The notes beneath the pieces were generated by a model that saw nothing but the letters and a program-made list of their open reading frames with translations, ran no database searches and was not told the DNA's origin. From assembly GCA_030613345.1 (NCBI GenBank), contig JAUWMD010000120.1:1-7684 (forward strand): a DNA stretch of 7,684 nt, in the 5' to 3' direction. Shown in pieces: positions 1-6,247 of the stretch (positions are counted from its first letter, which is position 1; each line of letters starts with the position of its first letter). The position numbers and the translations under genes are program-made. This DNA is from Candidatus Krumholzibacteriota bacterium (GTDB lineage: Bacteria; Krumholzibacteriota; Krumholzibacteriia; Krumholzibacteriales; Krumholzibacteriaceae).

Positions 1-1473
1 AGGGAGTGCGAGAAGGTGAAGCCGCTGGACCTCACGGCGATGGTCGATCTCCCGTCGAGGGAGGTCCACTACGGCGGGCTTATGATTGCGGCGGGTGATA
101 CGGTCGCCGGGCCTGTCGTCGTGATAAAGGGCTCGCTCGACATACAGAGCGGCGGAGTCCTCAATGGGGACGCATGGATGATAAACGGCGATCTGATCCT
201 GACCGGCACTGCCGTCATCAAGGGAAAGGCGTTCGTAGTAAACGGCTCCGACTACTTATCACGCGAAGCGAAGATCGAGGGAGGCATCGAGTACTACCGC
301 TGCGAGTGTTGTCTCGACGATGAAAAATACGAGGACTCGGGAGATGTCTCTTTCGTTAAAAAAGAGGACCCGAGGGCGGTCAGGACGAAGCCGGCCTTGA
401 GGCCGGGCAGACCGACGCGGGTCGACTACGAGATGATCCGACTCGGATTTGCGCGTGAGAACGACAGGCACAGGAAGCCATACACGAAGGGGCACGCGCT
501 GCTCCACCTGCCGATCAGGAAGGATTCGGGCGGTTTCCTCGGTTTCGACATAGGCATATCGATTCCCCTGGCAGGCGACGACCTGAGACTCGAACTCGCC
601 GGCTTCAAGAGGACCGAATCGAACGATACCTGGCAGATCGAGCGGCTCGAGAACGGTTTCATAGTCGTTATGACGGCCGACGATTTCCTCGACTACTGGG
701 AGCGCAGGGGAGGCGAGATAGGACTGTCGTGGAAGGTCTCCGAGTACGTGACCCTTGCCGGGTTCCTCTCGCTGCAGGAAGACGTATCGCTCGAGGCGAT
801 GAGAATATCATCACTGCTCAGAAACACGAGGCGTTACCGCGAGAATCCGGGAATCGACGACGGCGAGAGACTGGCGCTCGACCTGAGATTCGGGTACGAT
901 TCTCGTGAGGATGAAGGATGGCGCAAAAACGCCTGGCGGTTCGACCTCTGGTTCGAGAAGGGATTCAACGCGGGCTCAGCCGATTTCTCGTACGAAGCGT
1001 TCGATATCGACATGGCGAGATACCAGTATATAGGCCGCTCATCGCGGATCGACCTGAGGGGAAAGCTCTTCTCGACATTCAGCCCGGTTCCCGGCCAGCT
1101 CACCCGCACCCTGGGAGGATACGCCGGGGTCAGGGGAGCACGCGACATACCGTTCCCCGTCGAGAAAGGGGACAGGCTGGCGCTCTTCACGATCGAGGCG
1201 CGCACGAGGCTTCCCGATGTCTGGGGGATCAGGTCGCTGTTCACATACTGGGACCTGCTTGTCTTCTCCGACATCGGCCTTCTCGCCGATGCGGAGAACA
1301 AGAAGTCGCCGTTAGGGTTTCTCGGCACGCCGTTCGAGGAGTGGAAAAAAACGGTCGGCATCGGGGTGACCGGACAGTCGTTCCTGCCGTATGTCGGGTT
1401 TTACATCGCCCAGGACCTCGACAGGGACAAGTTCGAGCCGAGGGCGATTCTGAGATTCGAGAAATCGTTCTGA
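1..1473 (+). CDS. Outer-membrane Omp85/BamA-like barrel protein with N-terminal beta-helix-like repeat region (5' partial)
   Basis: Probably an outer-membrane beta-barrel protein; its transport or assembly role is unknown. The frame is open from base 1. A GTG at 16 follows AGGGAG at 1-6 with a 9-nt gap, so it could be a start. However, a protein from there has no signal peptide, which a barrel needs, so the gene more likely begins outside the window. Numbering from GTG 16, residues about 27-80 form short Gly/Val/Ile-rich repeats with recurring GD and NG turns, like bactofilin/polymer-forming or other beta-helix segments. A CECC cluster (96-99) and a charged, Pro-rich linker (about 100-135) follow. 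Residues about 138-485 alternate in barrel style. The Omp85-typical VRG motif is at 372-374 within GVRGAR, then an EAR/RLP strand, the SDIG strand (418-421), GIG (448-450) and a terminal Phe. The ABC ATPase gene follows after 30 nt. Barrel class is fairly sure; the beta-helix reading is inference. Confidence 0.8.
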   Translation, partial: RECEKVKPLDLTAMVDLPSREVHYGGLMIAAGDTVAGPVVVIKGSLDIQSGGVLNGDAWMINGDLILTGTAVIKGKAFVVNGSDYLSREAKIEGGIEYYRCECCLDDEKYEDSGDVSFVKKEDPRAVRTKPALRPGRPTRVDYEMIRLGFARENDRHRKPYTKGHALLHLPIRKDSGGFLGFDIGISIPLAGDDLRLELAGFKRTESNDTWQIERLENGFIVVMTADDFLDYWERRGGEIGLSWKVSEYVTLAGFLSLQEDVSLEAMRISSLLRNTRRYRENPGIDDGERLALDLRFGYDSREDEGWRKNAWRFDLWFEKGFNAGSADFSYEAFDIDMARYQYIGRSSRIDLRGKLFSTFSPVPGQLTRTLGGYAGVRGARDIPFPVEKGDRLALFTIEARTRLPDVWGIRSLFTYWDLLVFSDIGLLADAENKKSPLGFLGTPFEEWKKTVGIGVTGQSFLPYVGFYIAQDLDRDKFEPRAILRFEKSF

Positions 1474-1489
1474 CCGCACAGAGAGAAGT

Positions 1490-1494
1490 AAAGG
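1490..1494 (+). promoter_or_regulatory. Ribosome binding site for the ABC ATPase gene
   Basis: AAAGG ends 9 nt before ATG 1504. It touches the alternative TTG at 1495, leaving no spacer, so it favours the ATG as the true start. Confidence 0.55.
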
Positions 1495-1503
1495 TTGTCA
1501 ACA

Positions 1504-2436
1504 ATGGCAGATAATACGACAGCGATGCTCAGGGTAGAGAAGCTCGAGAAGCGGTTCGGCCGGGTACATGCTCTCAAGGGCATCGATATCGTGCTCGACA
1601 GGCCCGGCGTATACGGGTTCCTCGGCCCCAACGGCGCGGGGAAGACGACGACGTTCAAGCTGATCGGCGGGCTTCTCCGGCCAACAAGCGGCAGGATACT
1701 GATCGGCAATATCGATGTGAGAGCCGAGACGGCAAAGGCCGTATCGAGGCTCGGCATCCTCTTTGACCAGCCTGCATACTATCCCTACCTGACTGGAAGG
1801 GAAAACCTGTCCGTCTTCAACAGGTGGATGGGCCGGGACGACCAGAACCGCGCCGGCCGGCTCCTCGACATGGTCGATCTCGGTGGAGCGGGTGGCAGAA
1901 AGGTAGGGGGCTACTCGTGGGGGATGAAGAGGCGACTCGGAATTGCCGCAGCGCTGCTCGGCGATCCGGAGATCCTGCTCCTCGACGAACCGACCAATGG
2001 ACTCGATCCGGCGGGGATCGCCGACATGAGAAAACTGCTTCCGCGCCTCGCATGGGAGGAGGGGAGGACGGTCCTGCTTTCGTCCCACAGGATGGAGGAG
2101 GTGTCGCAGATCTGTGACCACGTCACAATAATCAACAGGGGGGAGATCGTCGCATCGGGCTCGCCGGCGGAGCTCTCCACCGGGCAGCCGTGGATAGAGA
2201 TAGAATCTCCCGACGTCGATATGGCGGCAAGATTCCTGGAGGAATCGGGTCTGACCGATGATATAAAACGGAAGAGCGCAACTGTTATAGAGGTGCTGGC
2301 GGCGGGAAAGAAGCCTTCCGCGATAAACGCACTCCTCGTGGAAAACGGCCTCGAGGTAACGGGGATCCGAGAGAAAAGGGAATCGCTGGAGGACATCTTC
2401 TTCCGGCTCACGGGAGGGGTTGATGATGACAGGTGA
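1504..2436 (+). CDS. ABC transporter ATP-binding protein (BcrA/NatA-type, ABC-2 exporter)
   Basis: Cytoplasmic ATPase that should power the permease encoded immediately downstream. ATG 1504 gives 310 residues, and AAAGG at 1490-1494 sits 9 nt ahead of it. A TTG at 1495 would directly abut that ribosome site, and ATG 1525 is a weaker option. All nucleotide-binding motifs are present: Walker A GPNGAGKT (41-48), Q-loop Gln89, signature YSWGMKRR (137-144), Walker B LLLDEP with Asp161 and Glu162, D-loop GLDP (166-169) and switch His195 in SSH. The YSxGMK-type signature and the roughly 90-residue C-terminal tail ending in ESLEDIFFRLTGG match ATPases of drug, bacitracin, lantibiotic-immunity and sodium exporters. 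The Trp in the signature replaces the commoner Leu or Gly. The gene overlaps the permease gene by 14 nt, which implies translational coupling. Substrate cannot be read from the sequence. Confidence 0.95.
   Translation: MADNTTAMLRVEKLEKRFGRVHALKGIDIVLDRPGVYGFLGPNGAGKTTTFKLIGGLLRPTSGRILIGNIDVRAETAKAVSRLGILFDQPAYYPYLTGRENLSVFNRWMGRDDQNRAGRLLDMVDLGGAGGRKVGGYSWGMKRRLGIAAALLGDPEILLLDEPTNGLDPAGIADMRKLLPRLAWEEGRTVLLSSHRMEEVSQICDHVTIINRGEIVASGSPAELSTGQPWIEIESPDVDMAARFLEESGLTDDIKRKSATVIEVLAAGKKPSAINALLVENGLEVTGIREKRESLEDIFFRLTGGVDDDR
2413..2417 (+). promoter_or_regulatory. Ribosome binding site for the ABC permease gene
   Basis: GGAGG lies inside the 3' end of the ATPase gene, 5 nt before ATG 2423 and 8 nt before ATG 2426. 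It excludes the TTG at 2420, which would have only a 2-nt spacer. Confidence 0.65.
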
Positions 2437-3235
2437 GGTACTGAAGATCCTGCTGGCCGAGAAGGTCAAGATCCGCAGGAAAAGGACGACATGGTTCGTT
2501 CCCGCAGCCGTCGCCGCCATGACGCTGCTCGTCTTTCTGGCAATTGCTTACGCCGCGGCGAATGACTGGGCCGGCGTTCCCAGCGGATTCTATGTCGCCT
2601 CATCGACCTCGGGGTGGATGATAAACGTCACCGGGCTCCTCGCGATGATAATCACATGTTTCCAGATATCGGGTGAATTCGCTCTCGGTACGGTAAAACC
2701 GGCATGGGTCAAGGGACTCTCGAGGCACGGATGGCTCTCGGGGAAGGTCATCTCGGCGGCAGCAGCTGTTACCGTACTCTTTCTGATAGTCGTCGCCGTC
2801 TCGCTGATAAGCGCTGGAGCGCGGTACGGTTTCACAGACCTCAAGGAGAAAGACTTCGTAATTCATACCTCATCGGCGCTCTGGAAGGGATATATCCTCT
2901 GCGCCGCGCTGACGCTCTTTTCCATCTGGGCGGTGGTCACGGTGACATCGATGCTCGCTGTGTGTTTCAACAGGCCCGGTTCGGCGATGGCCGTAGCGGT
3001 GCTGCTGGCAGTCGCCTTGACAGTGGTGGCCGTATTCAAGCCCGCCAGGTCGTTCCTTCTCACATCGGCAATCAGCCTGCCTTTCGAGCAGATGACAGCG
3101 ATGTCGAAGGGGCTGCCTCTTCCCCTCGAATGGGGAGAACTCGTATGGAAGACGCTCGCCTGCGCGGGAAGTTGGCTGGCAGCGTCCTGCGCCGTCGGAC
3201 ATGCGATTATCGCAAGAAAGGAGATCACCTTCTAA
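2423..3235 (+). CDS. ABC-2 type transporter permease
   Basis: Inner-membrane permease of the exporter whose ATPase is encoded directly upstream. ATG 2423 gives 270 residues; ATG 2426 is equally possible, and both follow GGAGG at 2413-2417 by 5 or 8 nt. A short basic N-terminus (KVKIRRKRTT) precedes about six hydrophobic helices, near residues 25-45, 65-81, 110-131, 156-181, 186-205 and 243-264. A periplasmic-looking stretch (about 47-62) lies between helices 1 and 2. The GEFALGTVKPAWVKGLSR segment after helix 2 corresponds to the conserved cytoplasmic coupling region (E-xxxGT-x-R/K) of ABC-2 permeases, and the end in ARKEITF is family-like. No fused ATPase or large extracellular domain is present, so this is a half-size permease that probably works as a dimer with two ATPases. 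Substrate unknown. Confidence 0.9.
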   Translation: MMTGEVLKILLAEKVKIRRKRTTWFVPAAVAAMTLLVFLAIAYAAANDWAGVPSGFYVASSTSGWMINVTGLLAMIITCFQISGEFALGTVKPAWVKGLSRHGWLSGKVISAAAAVTVLFLIVVAVSLISAGARYGFTDLKEKDFVIHTSSALWKGYILCAALTLFSIWAVVTVTSMLAVCFNRPGSAMAVAVLLAVALTVVAVFKPARSFLLTSAISLPFEQMTAMSKGLPLPLEWGELVWKTLACAGSWLAASCAVGHAIIARKEITF

Positions 3236-3244
3236 CAGGTCATC

Positions 3245-4780
3245 ATGAAGCGCACAAACCGAATAATAGCGTCGATTACATTCGCGATCCTCGCTGCGAC
3301 TGTAATGCCCCGCAGCGCTCTTGCCGGCGAGGAAGCGTTCAAGCTGTCGACCCTCAGCGTTGCCGACAAACTCCTCTATCTCGAGGACGAGGACCTGAAC
3401 CTCGACGGCTTGAAGGATATTCTTATAATTCACCGCAAGGGACTGCGGCCCGTGGAGACGAAGTGGGTGTCGATCTTCTGGCAGATGGAGGGCGGCGGCT
3501 TCTCCACGGCGGCCGACCAGTCGTGGGAGATCGACTCTCTCGCTATATCCCTCGATATTGGAAATGTGGCAGGAGACGACAGAAAGGAGATCTGTATCCT
3601 CACTCCAGAAGGGGTGAGCTACTATCCGATAGACGGCGACGTTTACGAGATCGATTCCCGCGTGCTTCTCGAGACCGGTGACCTCATCGGGCTCTTCCCG
3701 TCGAAGAGGACCGTTCCGTTGATCGATTTCGTAAGGGACTGGAACGGCGACGGCCGTGACGAGGTCGCCGTCTTCAAGTTCCACGGCCTGTCGATATTCC
3801 ATCCCGATTCTACAGGTGCTTATACGATCGAGAACTTGCTGGAGATAGAGCTGCGGACGGCCATCGGTAGGGTGATGACTGAAGGGGAGAGGGATCAGAC
3901 CCAGGGTCTCTATATGGCGTATTCCTTCCCCGCGATGAAGCTGCTCGACTTCGACGGGGATGGCCTGGAAGACCTGTGCGCGACCCGCCGCGGCTGGGTC
4001 AGGGTCTACAGGCGCAGGGAAGACGGTTTTTTCGAGCCAAAACCGGTCATCGACCATTACTTCGACGTGCTCACGCAGAAGGAGAAGATCGAGGGGATCG
4101 CAAGCGTCCAGACGATCGTCTATGACCTGAACAATGACGGACACGGCGATGCTATCGTTACCAAGCAGACGGCCAAGGGCCTCTCGAATTTCAGGGGTGT
4201 GATCAACATCTTCAACGGAGGTCCCGAAGGCTATACCGACCAGCCCGATCAGGTCATCATATCCGAGGGGACGGCCTCGGCCATGTCGTTTATAAGAGAC
4301 GTTAACGGAGACGAGCGACTCGATCTGATTCTGCCCTCGGTAAAGATCAGCATCAGCGCGATCATCCGTTTCCTTATTACGAGGTCGATTCCGATCAATT
4401 TCAACATATTCCTCCTCCAGGAGGACAACAGGTTCTCCGATCGCCCCGACTTTACCAAGGAGGTGAAGTTCAAGATTGATTTCTCGGGCGATTCCGACAC
4501 CCAGGCGATGGATCTCGACGGCGACTACAACGGCGACAGGCGCAAGGATTTCGTGTTCGGGACGGGAGAGACAGAACTGTCGATATATCTTGGCGAGTCG
4601 GGCCACAAGGACAGGCTCTTCTCGAAGAAGCCGGTGGCGAAGGTCGAGGCCGAAGCGTACGGGGACTTGCGCAGCCCTGACCTGAACGATGACGGATATT
4701 CGGACATGATCATCTACTACCCCAACAGCAAGGACAAGAAAGGGATGGTCCAGGTCCTGATGAACCTTGGCAGAATCTGA
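3245..4780 (+). CDS. Exported FG-GAP/VCBS repeat protein (putative beta-propeller)
   Basis: Secreted or periplasmic repeat protein of 511 residues. The N-terminus is a clear Sec signal peptide: MKRTNR, a hydrophobic core at about 8-20, and a predicted signal peptidase I site after ALA (25-27). The mature part carries repeated D-x-[DN]-x-D-G-x-x-[DE] loops, as in FG-GAP/VCBS and integrin-alpha propeller blades. They lie at 50-58, 165-173, 235-243, 294-302, 352-360 (Gly replaced by Glu), 423-435 (extended) and 479-487, with a degenerate copy at 104-115. Each is followed by a short beta strand. Seven to eight units fit one closed propeller, with Ca2+ the likely ligand. The function is probably structural or binding; no catalytic motif is seen. 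It starts 9 nt after the permease stop with only a weak AGG, suggesting coupled translation. A hydrophobic stretch at about 364-390 sits between loops 6 and 7. Confidence 0.88.
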   Translation: MKRTNRIIASITFAILAATVMPRSALAGEEAFKLSTLSVADKLLYLEDEDLNLDGLKDILIIHRKGLRPVETKWVSIFWQMEGGGFSTAADQSWEIDSLAISLDIGNVAGDDRKEICILTPEGVSYYPIDGDVYEIDSRVLLETGDLIGLFPSKRTVPLIDFVRDWNGDGRDEVAVFKFHGLSIFHPDSTGAYTIENLLEIELRTAIGRVMTEGERDQTQGLYMAYSFPAMKLLDFDGDGLEDLCATRRGWVRVYRRREDGFFEPKPVIDHYFDVLTQKEKIEGIASVQTIVYDLNNDGHGDAIVTKQTAKGLSNFRGVINIFNGGPEGYTDQPDQVIISEGTASAMSFIRDVNGDERLDLILPSVKISISAIIRFLITRSIPINFNIFLLQEDNRFSDRPDFTKEVKFKIDFSGDSDTQAMDLDGDYNGDRRKDFVFGTGETELSIYLGESGHKDRLFSKKPVAKVEAEAYGDLRSPDLNDDGYSDMIIYYPNSKDKKGMVQVLMNLGRI

Positions 4781-4790
4781 GATTCTGCCA
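4768..4790 (+). repeat. Perfect inverted repeat (10-bp stem) with the gene 4 stop codon as its loop
   Basis: TGGCAGAATC (4768-4777) and GATTCTGCCA (4781-4790) are exact reverse complements. The 3-nt loop is TGA, the stop codon of the FG-GAP gene. Outer T4767-G4791 and C4766-G4792 can add two more pairs. No T-run follows, so it is not a canonical intrinsic terminator. It could attenuate read-through, stabilise the upstream mRNA 3' end, or affect stop-codon decoding. Its 3' arm lies about 28 nt upstream of the next gene's ribosome site. Confidence 0.7.
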
Positions 4791-4817
4791 GGCTCTGAAA
4801 TCTCGGAAAACTCTGAC

Positions 4818-4824
4818 GGGGAGG
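4818..4824 (+). promoter_or_regulatory. Strong ribosome binding site for the DUF418 gene
   Basis: GGGGAGG ends 8 nt before ATG 4833. The in-frame TTG at 4767 lies inside the hairpin and has no comparable site, so this element fixes the start at 4833. Confidence 0.75.
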
Positions 4825-4832
4825 TTCGGGAC

Positions 4833-6194
4833 ATGACGGACGAAAATGAATCTCCTGAAGGCTGTAAGGAACCCGTCGAGACAGACAGGCAGCGTGTCGT
4901 CCCCCGCCCGGTAGCGGGAAAGGAGAGGCTGACCCCGGTCGACACGTTGAGGGGATTCGCCGTTCTCGGCATCCTTGTGATGAACATCTACGCTTACGGG
5001 CTTCCCCACATGGCTTACTCCAATCCCACGGTCATCGGCGGGTTCACAGGGCTCGATCGCCTCACATGGTGGATCAACTACCTCTTTTTCAATTTCAAGC
5101 TGATGCCGATATTTGCGATGCTGTTCGGGGCCGGTCTGGTGCTGATGTATGAGAGGTTTATACCAAAGGGGATCTCTTTCGGGAGATTCTGGTACAGGCG
5201 GATCCTGTGGCTTGTGCTGATCGGGGCCGTTCAAGGATACCTTCTCTGGGTGGGCGACATACTTTTTCTCTACTCGATCTGCGGGCTGTTCCTGTACTTC
5301 TTCAGGAAGAAATCGGTGAAGAAGCTCTTCATGGCGGCCGCCATCTTCTACGTCATCGGCTTTCTACCCGGCCTGGCGGGCGGTTACTACTTCGGAAGGG
5401 TCAGGGACGAGTTGCTTCCCAGGATCGAACATAAGATCGAGGCGGGTGAGGAACTGACCATCAAGGAAAAGGCCCACCAGGAGCGCTGGAATGAGATGAA
5501 GAAGCATTACGATCCTTCGACGGAAGAGCTCGAAAAAAATATCGAGATTTACAGGAACGGGTATTTCGGGATCGTCAGGCACAGGGCTCCGCTCTATTTC
5601 ATGACTACGACTGCGATGCTGGTCATCGGTTCCTTCTGGCCGACTATGGGTCTGATGCTCGCCGGCATGGCCCTTATGAGACTCGGTGTATTCTCCGCGT
5701 CGCGTTCAAAGAGGTTCTACATGATCCTCGCTGTAACAGGCTACGGCGCGGGCCTGCCCCTCGCTTACCTTTCGGCCCGCGGAATGATCGCTCATGATTT
5801 TTCCTTCGTCGATCTGTACAGGATCGATTCGCCCCTGAATCAGGTCGGAGGGCCGCTCGTAGCGCTCGGCCACATCGGGTTCGTGATGCTGGCGTGCAGG
5901 ACCGGCATTCTCTCCGGCGTGAGGAAGAGATTTTCCGCAGCGGGGAGGATGGCGCTGAGCAACTATATCGGCCAGACGCTGATCTGCACGACTGTTTTCT
6001 ACGGTTACGGGCTGGGATTGTACGCCTCGATAGGGAAGGTGGGGCTGATGCCGATCGTCATCGGCGTGTGGGTCGTCGAGCTGATCGTAAGTCCTCTCTG
6101 GCTGGGAAGATTCAGGTTCGGTCCACTGGAATGGCTGTGGAGGACACTCACCTACGGAAGTCGTCAGCCAATGCGGAAAAAGACCTCCATTTGA
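4833..6194 (+). CDS. DUF418 (YeiB-like) polytopic inner-membrane protein
   Basis: Multi-pass membrane protein of 453 residues, assigned to the DUF418/YeiB family from recognised motifs. These are VDTLRGFAVLGILVMNI (36-52, the family's N-terminal 'lD.lRG.a.lGIl..N' element), LFGAGLVLMYER (97-108), GDILFLYSICGL (141-152), ALSNYIGQT (374-382) and the C-terminal GPLEWLWRTLTYG (430-442). About 9-10 hydrophobic helices are visible. A charged, soluble-looking insert at about 189-248, rich in Glu, Lys and His, divides the two membrane halves, and a 30-residue acidic, Pro-containing N-terminal tail precedes the first helix. The biochemical function of DUF418 is unproven; the RG motif and fold resemble membrane acyltransferase families, so acyl transfer to an envelope substrate is a hypothesis. 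It follows the FG-GAP gene after 52 nt and may be read through from that operon, past the hairpin. Confidence 0.9.
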   Translation: MTDENESPEGCKEPVETDRQRVVPRPVAGKERLTPVDTLRGFAVLGILVMNIYAYGLPHMAYSNPTVIGGFTGLDRLTWWINYLFFNFKLMPIFAMLFGAGLVLMYERFIPKGISFGRFWYRRILWLVLIGAVQGYLLWVGDILFLYSICGLFLYFFRKKSVKKLFMAAAIFYVIGFLPGLAGGYYFGRVRDELLPRIEHKIEAGEELTIKEKAHQERWNEMKKHYDPSTEELEKNIEIYRNGYFGIVRHRAPLYFMTTTAMLVIGSFWPTMGLMLAGMALMRLGVFSASRSKRFYMILAVTGYGAGLPLAYLSARGMIAHDFSFVDLYRIDSPLNQVGGPLVALGHIGFVMLACRTGILSGVRKRFSAAGRMALSNYIGQTLICTTVFYGYGLGLYASIGKVGLMPIVIGVWVVELIVSPLWLGRFRFGPLEWLWRTLTYGSRQPMRKKTSI

Positions 6195-6195
6195 A

Positions 6196-6224
6196 TTGGA
6201 AAATCGGCGGAAAGCTGATATAAT
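6196..6224 (+). promoter_or_regulatory. Predicted sigma70-type promoter of the lipoprotein gene
   Basis: A perfect -10 hexamer TATAAT (6219-6224) stands 17 nt downstream of TTGGAA (6196-6201), a 4-of-6 match to the -35 consensus. The segment is A/T-rich against a GC-rich background and begins 1 nt after the DUF418 stop codon. Transcription would start near 6231, giving a leader of about 17 nt that contains AGGGGG (6236-6241), 6 nt before the ATG. Confidence 0.65.
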
Positions 6225-6247
6225 AATCATATACCAGGGGGTGAACA

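Noticed and set aside
16..18. GTG 16 as the true start of the barrel protein
   Set aside because: A reasonable AGGGAG precedes it, but the resulting protein has no signal peptide and the frame stays open to the window edge, so an upstream start is more likely.
1498..2520. A 340-codon minus-strand open frame opposite the ABC ATPase gene
   Set aside because: The plus-strand ATPase has every Walker and signature motif; the antisense translation shows no recognisable family and its long length follows from codon bias.
3218..3234. Similarity of the permease gene's 3' end (GATCACCT core) to the 3' end of 16S rRNA
   Set aside because: Only about eight bases match, and they encode the normal permease C-terminus RKEITF; there is no rRNA gene here. 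The AAGGAG inside it lies about 22 nt from the next ATG, too far to serve as its ribosome site.
2704..3681. A 325-codon plus-strand frame overlapping the permease and FG-GAP genes
   Set aside because: It is an Arg/Gly-rich out-of-frame shadow crossing two well-supported genes and the signal peptide of the second.
4768..4790. Canonical rho-independent terminator
   Set aside because: The stem is perfect but is not followed by a T-run and has modest GC, so it is listed as an inverted repeat of unknown role.
2870..4987. A 705-codon open frame on the minus strand spanning three plus-strand genes
   Set aside because: It lies antisense to the permease end, the whole FG-GAP gene and the DUF418 start, all of which have clear family motifs. 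Its translation is a monotonous Asp/Val/Arg/His/Leu mix without domains, as expected from the reverse of an Asp/Glu-rich gene with strong codon bias.
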